DNA of 64,000 nucleotides from Sinonovacula constricta. Lineage: Eukaryota > Mollusca > Bivalvia > Cardiida > Solecurtidae. Both the position numbers and the translations under genes were made by a program. Of the stretch, positions 1-13,614 are shown one piece after another (within the stretch, counting starts at the first letter, position 1; every line of letters begins with the position of its first letter). The stretch covers positions 16,132,702 to 16,196,701 of the forward strand of contig CM017567.1 of the NCBI GenBank assembly GCA_007844125.1, read 5' to 3'. A model generated the notes under the pieces. That model made no database searches, was not told where the DNA came from, and worked only from the letters and a program-made list of their open reading frames with translations.

Positions 1-48
1 CTCTTGCAGGGATTGAAACCTTCTCTGTAAATTAAAATGTCACCTTAC

Positions 49-2152
49 CTGGCTCACCTAGAAAAACAGTGAGAGCTGGCATGAGACGGTTTAGTTTCGT
101 ATTGGTCATGTAGATAAACTCCATCATCTCGCTGTACACGCTGCTCTCATTGACTGGAACGCACCTCTGATCAATTTCCGGCTTATCAAGATGGCTAGAG
201 TCTTGCTGCGCAGGATCAATGGTTCTATCCTCGGTTTCCTGCTCAGCCGTCGGGGACCCGTGAGTGACAATCGGACCTCTGAGTTTGTCGTTAGTTGGTT
301 TGAACATAATGGCCATATTTGCCCTTTGACGAACATTCATTTCTTGCGTGCGGAGATCAATGTCCTTTGTGAGTTTAAGTGTCTTGTTGACTTGGCTTTC
401 TACAAACTTTGTGTTGTGAAACACGTATGGGATCCAACCTGTATTTGAGGCAATGGCCTCTACGAGTAAAAAGATCCATTCTGTTCTGTTGTGGATGTCC
501 TTAAGGTACTGGTTTGTTCCAGCCCGGGGATCATCTCGCACTGGCACATTGGTCGCGTCCCCGTTACCTTTGTCCAGGCGATTGACCGCTTTGTCTATCT
601 GTTGAAGCCCTTGCTTCAGAGAAGCTGTACTTGTAGTCGCTAGTTCGGTCAAGAGTTCCAGGAGCTGGCTTCCGTTTTGTGTCAACCTCACTAGATCGTC
701 CGTTACAGACTTGGAGAGATGACATCCTACATCCGTTTTGGATTCACTTTCTGTTGTAGCGGAGGTTTTCTTTTTAAGTTCAATAAATTCAGTAAACTGT
801 GGGAGACTTTGGTTAAACAGGTCAATAGTCCCATTTGTTAGGAATTCAATAATGTCCTCACGAAGTCTGACCTGCTCGTTGCCAATCAATTCAGTATCAG
901 CAATAACACGTTCAATAAGGTTACCGGTATGTCTGTATAACGTTACAGACTGGTAAATGTTGTCGTTGATAGTGGACAGAGCTTTGATGAGCTTTTGGCT
1001 CTGGTTGACGAAGTCAGTCGGATATGCATGTGGAATATCCAAGTTAGGTCGTTGGGAGTTTGCACAAGACACGTTCACACTGAGTTGTTTGAGTTTTTCT
1101 TCTAGAACGTCCAGTATTTTACTGCAAGATGTTTTTGATGCCAAATTCGAGGGTTTAAATTCTTGAAACGGGACTGTTGTGTCCTCATTCCCTATATCAG
1201 ATATTGGCGGATTAACCGAAACATTTGACAGAAATGAGGAAATTGCATACTTAATGTCGCCAGTATTTTCAGTCACTAAGCTCATGTTTTTCAACATGCC
1301 ATCAATGGATGAATGTTGATTATCGTATTTCATTTCCAAGTTTTCTGATATCTTTAATATTGATCTGCTTATTTCGTCCAGAGATGACGTTGACTGTAAT
1401 ACATTAGAGGACAATACCACAGACGACTCCGCGATCTGCTGAAGTTCAGACTGTCGCGCTTGCATATCATTTACATCACTGCTAATGCTTGTTGTGTCAT
1501 TTTTAACCTCGCTCAGGCGTTTGTTCGTTTGGTCTACGCCGTCTTTCACTTCAGTGAACCGACTCTGGATGTCTTGATGGAAATAAACCAGGTTTTGTTC
1601 GATGGCTTGAAACATACCTGAATTTAATGACTGCAGGTCAATAACTTCTTTGTTTACAGCTGCGATATTTTCTTCCATCACTTTGTTTTGTTTACTGATT
1701 TGGTCAAGGTGTCCGTTAGTATTGTGTATAACCGTGTCCAGCGAATGTAAATGAGTGTTAACCACTCGGAAACTTCGGAAGTTATAGTATTGTAGAGTGT
1801 TCATATTACGCTCTAATGTCATTATCCGCTTGTTAAGCGTCTCAAACCTTTCGTCGATGATGTTGAGTATTCCGTCAATCAGGTACTTGTCTACTTCGTC
1901 CACATGCCGAACATGGTCAGACCTCGGTGCAGTCTTTGGACTCGACGACCCAGTCACCTTGGTCTTTGTCTGGTTCGGACTTGTTGTTGTTATTTCATTG
2001 TTATACGGATACTCCACGTCTTCCTCGATTTCATTTGCCTCTCTCTGAAGCTCGAGTTCCTGAGTTTCATTTCCAAAACTTGTCATAGCACATATTATGC
2101 AATACAACCACACAGTAAGGACAATCCGTGACATTCTTGTTGCGGTCATCAT
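49..2152 (-). CDS. Secreted coiled-coil glycoprotein, long first coding exon (gene continues off the left edge)
   Basis: An open frame of about 701 codons starts at the ATG ending at 2152. Residues 1-27 look like a signal peptide: a hydrophobic stretch (VLTVWLYCIICAM) followed by SFGNETQE. An acidic, Thr/Ser-rich linker follows to about residue 80. From about 90 to 300 there are Leu/Ile/Val heptads typical of a parallel coiled coil, and weaker heptads continue to about 640. At least ten N-X-S/T sequons (NETQ, NDTT, NMSL, NVSV, NGSQ, NRTE and others) fit an extracellular protein. The frame has a stop at 32-34, but just before it the minus strand reads CCAG|GTAAGG, a strong splice donor. I therefore end the exon at 49 (phase 1) and infer further exons to the left. 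Oligomerising coiled coils of this kind often precede a recognition domain such as fibrinogen-like or C1q, but none is visible here. I do not recognise a specific family. An unspliced 706-residue protein is the alternative. Confidence 0.72.
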
Positions 2153-5100
2153 TTCACTTGGATTAATTGTGCATATCCTTTATTGAAATATCACAATTGT
2201 ATTTAAAATATGTCATTTAATATTTACTTAAGACAAAAAATCCTTCTTCCATGGCGGACCATTGGCACTCCATTAACTCTCCTCCCATCATACCGTTAAT
2301 CCATCGCTTAAGACAACCGGTGGCACTAGAAACAATAAACAACAAATCGCACTGAATAACTTCTTGGCGTGTAGGCCTTCGCGGAAATGGTCATTACATC
2401 CCAAGTGTGAACAAGAAACACTGGTATTAATTACTGTAAGTGGCTGGCCTCTGACCCGAGTGCTGGACCGTGAGAGGCAAACTATTGTATCTCCTCTGGA
2501 AGCTGGGCCGTACAGTACTTGTGCTTGTACAGAGCTATGGCCAGCAAAATACTGGCGATGGTGAAGTGTTATAAGCTCTTGTTAAGAATAGGCCCCTTCT
2601 TTCTCTCACTCTCTTAACCACAGCTAACACCGCGATGAACTGTATGTACAGTGGATGCACTCATACGTGCTCTTTGCTAAGGGTCTTTGCTGTAAAAGTG
2701 TTTTGCCTTTGATGTACTCAATACAAACCGGCGTTGGATAAAGCCATGTTAATAATTATTGTAGATTAAATAGTTTAAAACGGATCATTATTAAGGATTC
2801 ATAACTAACTTTTTATTTCTATTTGAACTGGTTCAAACTTTTAGTCAACCACCACTACCACCATCACCTCCACCATAACTACCGCCACCACAACAACTAC
2901 ATACCACTACAAACCACCAACCATCACAACCACCGGTACACCATCACCATAAGCAGCAGTAGCAGCAGCTAAGCAATTACGCAAGCAACGATAACAAAAT
3001 AATAAATACGACACTCACTTCCTCTAACAGAAGCATCGTAAGTGAAATTAGAACAGGAAAAGGGGAAGAGAGAATCAAAGCTTCACCAAGGAACAATGCG
3101 TTTCTTTACGTTACCCAATAAAACATTTCTCTCTTGGCTCTTACAATAAAAGGTTTCAACACGCGCCGAAACCTCTGAGCATTTCTTATAACTGCGCATT
3201 GGCGTACGAGCTGGAGTGGCAAGCGGGGTGGACTATGATTTGAGTTACATGGCAGCAAAGGAGTGCTATGTTGTGAAGGAACGTGTAAAATGGAGCTTAT
3301 GGCAATGTGTTTACTTACCAACATTACTTATTTTTAACTTAAGCATTAGTAAATTATGTGCGTAAATTGTTTTATGGCGACACATGTGAAAACATAAAAT
3401 ATATATTTAGTCAGTGATACACAAAATATATAAAAATGATACGCCCGGTTCAACAAACGTAATAAAGTTATCGGGTATACTGATTACTGTGATAGTAATA
3501 ATCTCACTATGAAATGTTTTACACAGATGGCATTCACAATAATTTAGTTAAATATATAATAACGTTTGTCTTTTCCTTAATGCTGAAATAACACATTTTG
3601 CAATTCTTCTGTAAACTTGTTTACAGAAAGAATAAGTCGCTTGCTGTTAGTTTTGGACATTTCTAAATAGTAAATACCTCACATAAAAAATCATCTTGAT
3701 GGATTGATACGGCTCAGAATACAGCAAAAATCTTTTTCTGACTGTATGTTGCCAAACTTACAAACTCTGTACTGCCGGGCTTCCAGCCTCCCATTTACAT
3801 AACGGCCTCCATTACTATCGTACAATATAAACAAAACATCGGATTCAAAATGCAATGTACGCTTTATTGAGATAGATTAACGCCATTTTAACACATTTTT
3901 ACTTTAACGACAACAGATCCAATGATTTATAACAAATATAAGTTCTATTGCGGATGTTTAATGCAGACAGTGATTTTTGTCGAAAACATATTACAGACTT
4001 TAATATATAATTTTACCCCAAAAAAGAGATCATTTTTAAGCAGGCCGCTCATTAAAATGCAAAACACAACGTCTAAAATTAAACTTAGCCATCCTTTCAT
4101 TAACCATACGTAAATAAACATTCTAGGGACAGCCAAGTTGTGTGCTCTGCCGCTCTAGAATTTAAGACGTTGCTACGCGCCTGAGGCGCCACGTTGTCGA
4201 CTCAGCGTCTGATTCCTTATTTATTTATTCTAACAAAAAACAACAACAACGTAAACTCGTAATTGAAGATGTTTCTTGGAGGGATTAACGGGTTTTAATG
4301 TAACGGCGATGCCAGATGCTCGGTGCCTTTACGAATGTCTGAACGATTCAACGATCAAGTAGTTTTTTTCCACACGTGGCCTGTATTAACTTCTAACGTG
4401 CAAAGCGTGACTGTGGCTTCCTTGGGCTTTTTACTGCAACGTGTGGTTACCCTTAGCTTGCTAAGGACGTATTTAGAGGCTGGGGCAAATGGTGAAGATC
4501 AAGATCAGCCGCACCCCGGCCCCCACCCCCTATATGCAACTGGGACTAGAAATATTGACGAATACGTTGCAGTCCATGTTATTAATCGTCGGTCTGATCT
4601 GAGCAGGAGCTAGCTGGTCTGGATCTTCCGGGTCACTTTTGGCCCATGGACGGTCAATTCAATTTAATTAGCCTAGATAGCGTAGAGTTGGGACCAGTAG
4701 TTGTCGTTCAGAGGTCTCTGAAGCTGTTTAATCAGTCTGCTTGTTGTTCCTTTCCAGTCCCATCGTCTCCTGTTATATACAGGGGTGCATCTTTTCCTTT
4801 ATTTCGATAGCTTGCAACAGAGACAACATTGAATATATATATATAATATATTTATTAATTAATATGAGATCGATATTATGTATTTTTTATTTACTTTTAG
4901 ATATCGAATATATTATTTTCAGGTTAATTTAAGCGCAGATTTTAAAATTATTTTTGCGAGTTGTATTGTATTACCGGTGCCGTGTGAAGAGAAAACGATT
5001 AAAAAGATAAGGAATGCAAAGAGAGAAAAATACAACAACAACAACAGCAACAACATCAACAACAACAACAAAGCGGCACAAACACGTACTACATGCAAAA

Positions 5101-6300
5101 TGCAGAGTCGGTTTGAAGTGTCTTTTATAGCAACAAAATCTAATTTAATTTAATACACGTTAGTATTAAATATCTTTTTTGTTTTATTATATACATGTAC
5201 ATATTTTCAAAGTTTAAAGTTCTCTTGACAGCGACAAATATACAACAATACTTTTGTGTTTGTTAATAAATAAAAAAGCTTATGTCGCGTACAATCCAGT
5301 CAATTTAATCCAGACTAAAACAACAAGATGTACACGTAAGTGGGGTTATATTTCTTTTACCACAAACATTCACGGCGTATGTTCGGGCCTATATGTTACA
5401 GAAACCTGCCTGTGAGGTCTTCCACGTGTCTTTGCTGCGATAAGCAAGTGGTTCTTCTTACATCTCCCACATGGTTGATGTCGCCATAACTAGTACATAA
5501 TTTGGCTCAAGCGATGCAAGTTTAGAATAAGAAAAAATGAAAAACCCAACAAACACGAATCCTACTGAGTTGTATGAATAGTATTTGATGTCAATAAGAA
5601 CAACTTCCTAGCGTTTGTTACATAACAGAAAAGGGCGTAGCCTGATCACAAGGTACTGTACTGAGATAGAGGGACTATTTTCTGCTGCGCAGTAATGTCT
5701 AGGTCACTTTGTTATCAATATGGTCTGGAAGATTACGTCTTGTGTTTTGGGAGGAGGTAATTAGTCGTTAATTACAAACGTATTGCTTGTATTACCAGAA
5801 CAGCACGATGTCTAATCACGCGAATTCTCGCGAGTGGTTACTTGACCTACTTCAACAGCACGTGACGATACATAATAATTGCTTATCAGCGATACAACGC
5901 ATATGTCCAGTCCTTGTTTTTTATTATTATATCTCCTTTGTTGCATCAGCTTATTATGTGCTATATATAAATAAAAATAAAGCAACGCCGATGATACGTG
6001 CCACTTGTGTTCGACTCGAAAATCATAATGTTCATTTGCTTGAAGTTTAATAAGCAGCTGTTTTACATCAAATGAGGCATGGGAAACAGTATTCTAGATT
6101 ATTTTTTTCCAAAATCCAAAACTTTTAAACACGAATGTGCGAATATACGCCATGAGGTGCTGATGATAATGTGCATGTGACAAGTGTATGTCCATGCCGC
6201 TTTCAAATATATGGTCACCATTAGTCAGAGCTACAGTCCACTGCACTTTGGGGTGTGCTTCAAAATTCAACAGGGACTGTCCCATACTACTTGACATGAA
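2153..6300. other. Intergenic, 5' flank of the coiled-coil gene
   Basis: No reading frame here shows a recognisable domain; the short frames are AT-rich and lack family signatures. The part next to 2153 should hold the promoter of the minus-strand gene, but I cannot pick out a convincing TATA box or initiator. A CAA-rich microsatellite lies near 5033-5070. Confidence 0.5.
2846..2965. repeat. Low-complexity ACC/ACA trinucleotide tract
   Basis: Imperfect runs of ACC, CCA and ACA triplets are followed by a short AGC run (agcagcagtagcagcagc). Triplet-biased low-complexity DNA with no coding support. Confidence 0.7.
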
Positions 6301-6318
6301 GGCGTCATGTTACTAATC

Positions 6319-6506
6319 TTCGTCGTTGTCTTCCTCCTTCTGTTACTCCTTGTATTCATTCCTTTCATCATAGTCATCATCATCGGCCTAGTCATTATTC
6401 TCCTCCTCCTCCTCCTCCTCATCATCATTAACAACAACAACAATATCAAGAAAAACAACAGCATTATCATAGGCAACAACATTAGCAGCAGCAACAACAT
6501 TAAAAT

Positions 6507-6547
<41 letters not shown>

Positions 6548-6575
6548 GCCATCATCATCATCATCACCAATGTCG
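6319..6575. repeat. Compound trinucleotide microsatellite (CTC / AAC / ATC)
   Basis: Successive blocks of CTC, AAC/AGC and a nearly pure ATC run (about 6507-6570). Frames on both strands translate to homopolymers (His, Ile, Asp, Met), which is the triplet repeat and not a protein. Confidence 0.9.
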
Positions 6576-6579
6576 ATAA

Positions 6580-7850
6580 ATTTAAATTGTTTTAAGGTCT
6601 TTGTTTGCGATGTTGGTTGTGATGAAAATGATATAATACAATTTTAAACCGTCCGGTGTTCGTCTTTGAATCTGGTCGAATCATTCCGATCACGTGATGC
6701 TTTTCATTTATCAATGATCCACAGTTGGCAATATCCTCATTAATATTCAAAATGACAGGACTACCTTTTTTGACGTTGCATGCATAATTATTTAAATATA
6801 CTTACACGGAGAACTGAAATTTAGTTTACAAAAATGCTCGTACAATTGTCAAATTGAATAAAATGTTGATAATTTGTTGCGTGCATATTTTTTGGTTCTA
6901 AGTTATTGAACGAGTCTGATTACTTTACATTTTGTTTATTCAAATACGGTACGCCTATAGACAACACGTATACGGAACGAAAGCATGGAATAACGACAAA
7001 AAATATAACTGAAACAACATAAATTCAAACTCCGTGAAAAGGTTCTGACCCGACGTAACTTTCGGTCTACATATTTCTGGTTGGGCCAGGAATTGTGGGT
7101 AAAAAAAAGGAAATGGAATGATAGACTTTCATTGCTAATTTACTTTTACAAAAGTCATGTTTATGCATGTCTTTTGTGCCGCAGTCTGAAGAATGATTTT
7201 GATATTTGTCTATTTCATCAGACGCTTGATATAACACCATGAGTTGAAATTCAAGCGTCTCAATTATACCCAGTATTGTTTAAAGGTGGTATTCGACAAT
7301 TTGCCAATATCTAATATGTGTGACAATATCTGACCTCTGTTTGAAGTATTTGTACATAATTTATACAGAAAAAATCATACTTTAGTCCAAACTTTGACGA
7401 TTTTCAATAGTATCTCAATTTAAGGATAGTTAAACTCGTTTATCAACACTTAAATGTTCATTCTTTTCAAATCTATAAATAAAAACTATTGAGATTCCTG
7501 CTAAAAGCAGACAATGACGTCATAGAGAACGACGTGGACAAGCTTAATCATAAATGGTCACGTGGTTTTCTTAATTTAAAAATAGCTTTGCAGTGTGGCT
7601 CAGATAGGAAATACATGTTGTAATGACGAATATTTCGTCATGGTTCGTTTCAGACAGGTGTAGGAAATCAATTTTTGCGAGATCTGTTCAATTAACAATG
7701 GTTTCTTATGATGCTCAATGAAAACAGTTTTGGTCGAAACTGTCAGATACTACCTGACATCCTAACAACAGACAAATCGAACACAGAAATGTACTTTAAT
7801 TGCAGTTTTATTTATTGACTACATGTTTATAGTCAATCAAAATTACAACG
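6580..7850. other. Intergenic, nothing recognised
   Basis: AT-rich sequence with no long open frame, no RNA gene and no repeat that I can identify. Confidence 0.5.
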
Positions 7851-9170
7851 TGCTCAAGGAGAGCTTTTGTGATACCGCTTCGTCCGTCGTCCGTCGTCCG
7901 ACGTCCGTCGTCAACATTTAAGCTTGTGAACACACTACAGACCACCTTTTTTTAAATCCAATTTTCATCAAACTTGGTCAGGATGTTTGTCTGCATGAAA
8001 TCTTGTATGAGTTCATTATTGGGTCACCTGGGGTCAAAAATAGGTCACAAGGCCAAATTTTAGTGTAAACTTGTGAACACACTGGAGACCACAATTATAG
8101 GCCAATTATCATCAAACTTGATCAGAATGTTTGTCTGCATAAAGCCTTGGATGAGTTTGTAACTGTTTCACGTGGGGTCAAAAAGTAGGTCACTAGGTCA
8201 GATCTTAGAAAAAGCTTGTAAAAACACCAGAGAAAACAATTACAGGCCAATTTTCATCAAACTGGGTCAGAACGTTTCTCTACATGAAGTAGGCCACTAG
8301 GTCAAATTTTAGAAAAAGCTTGTGAACATACTAGAGGCCCCATTTATAGCCTAATCTTCACCACACTTGATCAGAATGTTTGCCTGCATGCAATCTTAGA
8401 TGAGTTCGTAACTGGGTCACGTGGGGTCAGTAAGTAGGTCAGTAGGTCAAATTTTAGAAAAAGCTTGTGAACACACTAGAGACCACATGTATAGCCCAAT
8501 CTTCACCAAACTTCGTCAGAATGTTTGTCTGCATGAAATCTTGGATGAGTTTATTATTGGGTTACGTGGGGTCAAAAAGTAGGACACTAGGTCAAATCTT
8601 TGAATTAGCTTGTGAACATACTAGAGACCACATTTATAGCCCAATCTTTACCGAACTTAGTCAGAATGTATGTCTGCATGAAATCTAGGAAGAGTTTGTC
8701 ATTGGGTCATGTGGGGTCAAAAAAGAGGTTACTAGATCAAAACTTAGAAATAGCATGTGAACACACTAGAGGCCACATTCGCCAGACTTGATCAGAATTT
8801 GCCTGAATGAAATCTTGGTTGAGTATATTATTGGGTCACGTGGGTCAAAAAGTAGACCACTAGGTCACATTTTAGAAAAACCTTGTTAAAACACTTACAG
8901 GCCACATTGATGACCCACTCTTCAACAAACTTGGCCAGAATGTTTGTCATTATGAAATCTTACGTATGTTTTGAAGTAGGTCATGTGGATTCAGTAGGTT
9001 ACTTGGTAAAATTCTAGAAAATGTTATCGACCCAGTGGCCACACTAATGGTCCAATCTTCACCAAAGATTTCTAAAGTAAATAACTCTTAATTACTTGAT
9101 GCCAGATTCGAGCCTACTAAAAGCCTGTGTCCTCAGGTGAGTGATTAAGCTCCATCGTGGCCCTCTTGTT
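7851..9170. repeat. Dispersed repeat with about 145-bp internal subrepeats (copy 1)
   Basis: About eight diverged units of roughly 145 bp share the order 'cttgtgaacacactagaga', 'tcagaatgtttgtctgcatg', 'tgggtcacgtggggtcaaaa' and 'taggtcactaggtcaaat'. The block opens with a simple gtccgtc run and closes with caggtgagtgattaag ... tggccctcttgtt. A second copy is at 30585-31358. The edges (gctcaaggagagc / caggtgag) resemble short inverted ends, so a non-autonomous transposable element is likely. I associate this repeat with bivalve genomes from memory only. Confidence 0.75.
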
Positions 9171-12100
9171 TATTTTTTTCATTTCATATTTTGACTAAAT
9201 GTTGAAGGAAACGTTTGCTCAATTTTGTTGCTCTAGTTCATCTGCATCTATTAGGGATATAATGAAATGTCTTTAGTGTAGAAAGGTGTTGAGTTTATTG
9301 TTTGATGTCACACTGAAACCAGACATTTACAATGATAAGGTAAATAAGAAAAGGTCCTATCAAAATTTCAACAGATATTTAAATTTAATCTACCTCTAGA
9401 AATAATATCAAGGATTAACAATTTATCTCAACAATATAGTTTTGTAAATAATAGAGAATCATGTAGTATACGTATACACAAAATAAGTGATCAAGCTTAA
9501 AACCATTTCGATGACAGGTTTTAAAATAATATATCTGTGTCTTTAGCTTTATCTTTTGGTCAAGACTTTCTAGATCTGTAAATAGATAGTAAAAACATAT
9601 ACATTTATCAACCAATTAAATTTAATCATGTATGCTTTTGTTCCTCCTGGATACACTTAATATTAAAAACAATGACAATAATTAAAATATCTCATAAATT
9701 TTAGTCTCATTCTGCAAATGTGCACCTTTACATAGACAAAATACAAAATTGGCATGAATTTGAATAAACGAGTTTTTGTTTGTTGTTCGTCATTTTCAAA
9801 GAGATTACAAATGATTTGGACCTATAACATGCTCATTAAAAATGACTTTCATTTTCTTTTCTTGAGGAGACTAACTATTTCACATTATAACGAAAACAAG
9901 TTATTATGTGTTATCCGTCATGACCGGTGGAGCAAGACTGGATGCTTTTTATGTTGTTTTTAAACTACATTGTTTATTTAGTTGCATTGTTTATTTACAA
10001 AATTATGATAATTATTCGAGGCATCCAGCTGTTTTGGTTGACATCAGACTAATGTAATGTATTGTTACCAGCTCAATAGGAACCAGCTTGACCCCACATC
10101 ATGTTTAACTGGACCAGGACTGGAATCCGCATTAAAAGTGGTCAAGGAGTTACAAACCGGCAGCTTCACTTACCTTTTTAATGTTTATAAAATCCGTAAA
10201 GAGAAAAATCTGATGGTAATAATATTTAATTATGAACAAGAAATAATATCAAGGGTTAATGACTTATCTCAACAATAAAGTTTTGTACTTATTAGAGATT
10301 TATGTAGTATATGTACACAAAATAAATAATCACGCTTTCAGCCAGTCATGTAGTTAGTGCCTAAGTTCATATTCGTTCAATCGTTGTTTTCTTAACCAAA
10401 AGACGGGAAGCAGTTTTTTCTCACGTATTACCCTCCACTTTACAGCTCATGTAGTTCAGGTATATTTTCGTCATGCCGCCCCAAAACTGTAATAACAGCG
10501 ATGGAGTAGCATGCGAATTTACATAAGGGGTATAAAATGTGAATAATATTTAGTACTTTTGAGCTAGTGAAACATAAGAAACGTTGGTTTTTACAGTGAA
10601 AAGAATGCGGTTTTATCAATGCTAATATTCCAAGGCATAATCCAACGCATAACTACCAACTAGCACCAAAGTGCACCGACACGAAATTTGTAAGGCTGAA
10701 TTATTTTCCAGAAATGGCTCAAAGTCTTTGTCAGTACGTACTTTAAAAATTCTCTGTAGGTGCCAGTGTATTTTGACCAGCTTGCAACACGTTTATTTAG
10801 ACATAACCAGACAAAATAAATACATAACAACTGCTGTCATTTAGTGTCGTACTGGTAGTTAAGTAGAGATTTTCAGGTGGTCATCAGAAGGTTGTCGCTA
10901 CATGGCATCCGGTAAGGGTGCAGGAAGTTCCCGCCAATTACCAATATACCTATAGTGAGGGCACCGCTCATTCGTGACTATTTCCGGAGTACAAGTTCGA
11001 AACAGACGATGTGTTCATAGTGGTAACAATGGCTATTGAGGCCACGACAACATCTATGTAACCCTTATGTTACAAGCATAATAAAAAAACAACAACACCA
11101 CCTTTTAGTTCCTACAAGACACCAATGCCCTACAAACTTTAAGACGGAAATTACTCGTTTTTTTTTAACTCTCGTGGATATTCTATGATCTCCGACTCCC
11201 GTAGACATTTCGGAAAGCCTCGACTATAAAACTAAAACTTCACATACATTTTTGATCCAGGCGGAAACGCTTGAATCAATCGTTGATGCCAAGCGTCAAA
11301 GGATACGCAAAAACTGGAACCGGTAAACAGGTTAGAGCAATATGTAAGCAGTGACAATTAACTTTAAAACTAAAGTGTACAAGCAGAAATTACACACGTG
11401 CAGCAGCACCACATTAAACAAATCACTAATGTTTATCTAAATGTTTTTGTTTGTTGCTTGTTTGTTTTTGTTGTTTTATCACTGACGTTCACGCACTTTC
11501 TAAATCCGGTGTCATACTTTTAACACGCCTGTATTATTACGTAATTTCTAAAGAACATCCAGTATCTGGAGGGGGCGGAGTTTTCAGGATCACGTATTAT
11601 GTTAACATCCGTGACGTAGAAGAATTTGAGTCGTATACTATTTCAAAATATGCACAATTCACACGACTGTAAAATCAATTATCTACATTGTCGGTGATGA
11701 TTACCAGGGGACGTAACTCGGTTGTCTTAAATGAAAAAACAACAACAAAATAATGTTGAATCCCACTTCATGATTTCCATCAAATTATAACGAAAAGCTA
11801 CAACGACGGACAGAGCCAAATTCTATATATTTTGAAACTTAATGTTATAATACATGAATTTCGCTAGTTCTTTCTTTTACACAAAGGGAGGGAACTGTTA
11901 AAAACAGACGTCTTTATTTTATTAGTGGTACTTAGCCAATGAGCATTTTTGACGAGGCAACAATATTTTAAGAAATAAATATTCATAAGGTACCGCCCAC
12001 CTCAATATACCGGATGGTCTTTAGCACCTACCGTATTATTAGCGATATCTGCAACAGTACATCATATTGTATGCACTCGTCTTTTATATGTCACAGCACA

Positions 12101-12805
12101 CCGTAGATACCGTTATGGTTTGTAAAAAAACAAATAGTCCTAAAATGGTGTAGCATAATAGTTTATCCTCACCCCGTAAACTGTTATCTATATACCCTAT
12201 CTTATAAAGTCACATTACTTAATATCATTGGCAGTGAATAATATGATTTATCTGCCCTATACTAAGTAGATTATAGATTAATCTATTTGGCAAGAAATAT
12301 TTTAGCAATTTTCACGTGGTAATTCATCATTCAAATATTTTTTTTTCTTCATACCGAAAGATTCAATGGTGTTCTCAATCTATAGGATAAGGTGTGTTTT
12401 TTTTTAATTTTAAATATAGTCCCCTCTCCACATTTCACAAACATCTTAATTTAAACTACTCCTATAGCTGAAAAACATTCCCATTTTTTACTATATAAAA
12501 CTATTTGCACTATTTGCTTACAACTTAATTAACTCTGTTAATTATCTATTATGCTCCATAAGCATAAAGCTTATATGTAAGTTTGGACAATTGATGTGGA
12601 TCCTAAATTCCCAATGAGTTGTTGTCTTTTTTCCTTTTCCTTTTTAATTTTATTGTTATTTTTCATTATTCTTTTGACATGTTACAAGTATTGTGTCCAT
12701 AGATATGTTTTTTTTAAATGTAAATACTTATATATATAGATATCAACATATCATCACAAGTACACTCTTCAGATATTTATTTGTCCAGTTGCACATTTAT
12801 TTTTA
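9171..12805. other. Intergenic with fragments of dispersed repeats
   Basis: No gene is supported. Segments 9396-9506 and 10243-10344 are diverged copies of each other (both hold 'ttatctcaacaata' and 'atgtagtata'). Segment 9340-9400 resembles 13614-13680 (shared 'gagaaaaggtcctatcaaaa' with one change). Segment 11367-11430 resembles 44085-44150. A short frame at 10057-10278 (73 codons) matches no family I know. Confidence 0.5.
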
Positions 12806-12811
12806 TCACTC

Positions 12812-13610
12812 TTAAGATTTTCTCCTTTAATTGTAGAGGCCTTAAGGAAAATAAGAAAAGAAAGGATGTTTTTAAATTGTTTAAAGAGAAAAAGGCAGAT
12901 ATCATATGTTTGAAAGACACACTTAACTAAAAAACTTGAAAAACAACAACAACATTTATATAGACTGGGGTGGACACTGTTTTTATAACCATGGAAAATC
13001 TAATGCTAAAGGAATTGCAGTCCTTATAAGAAAAGATTTATCTATACAAATTTATCAGATTCATTAAGACAGTAATGGAAGTTGTATGACCTTAAACCTG
13101 AACTTTGATAGTAAGCATCTAAAACTCTTAAATATCTATGCACCAAACATGATAAACATGATTTTTTTTAAATTGTATTTAACATGATTGATTCCTTTGA
13201 GAAAAGATGGCCCCTATATAATATGTGGTGATTTTAATTTAGCTTTAGATCCAAAGATAGATTATTACAATTATAAAAATATGAATAATAACATAAAAGC
13301 TAGTAAAAATCTACTAAACTTTATAGATATTAGATGCCTAGTAGATCCTTTCAGAGAAGTTCATCAAAATAACAAAAAATATTCATGGAGGCGCACAAAC
13401 CCTTTACAACAGGCCAGGCTAGATTGGTTTCTTATGACTGATGATTTATTACAATTTGTTAGACATACTGATATAGAGCATAGCTTTAGATCTGACCATT
13501 CCATTATTGTGTTAGATTTGTGTCTTAGCGATATTAAACATTGTAAAGGGCTTTGGAAATTTAATGAAGTTTATTGTATGACCTTAATTATGTAGAATGT
13601 ATTAATGTTT
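12812..13610 (+). pseudogene. LINE ORF2 endonuclease domain (broken)
   Basis: In pieces, the frames show FSFNCRGLKENKK and ADIICL (the first endonuclease strands, with the usual LQETH altered to LKDTL), then KGIAVLIRKDLS, LLNIYAPN, YIICGDFN, RLDWFL and FRSDHSIIVLDL. These are the ordered signature blocks of the exonuclease-endonuclease-phosphatase fold in LINEs; GDFN and SDH carry catalytic Asp, Asn and His residues. The longest intact stretch is 13188-13595. Stops and at least one frameshift lie upstream of it (around 12930 and 13065). The domain ends with GLWKFNE, after which the frame is lost at the insertion boundary near 13615. Confidence 0.8.
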
Positions 13611-13614
13611 CAAT

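Noticed and set aside
191..1166. Plus-strand frames opposite the coiled-coil exon
   Set aside because: Antisense shadows of a long exon; no signal or domain.
6267..6579. Poly-Met, poly-Asp and poly-His small proteins
   Set aside because: Translation of a trinucleotide microsatellite on both strands.
10057..10278. 73-codon frame as a gene
   Set aside because: Its 3' part overlaps a dispersed repeat shared with 9396-9506, and there is no recognised domain or splice context.
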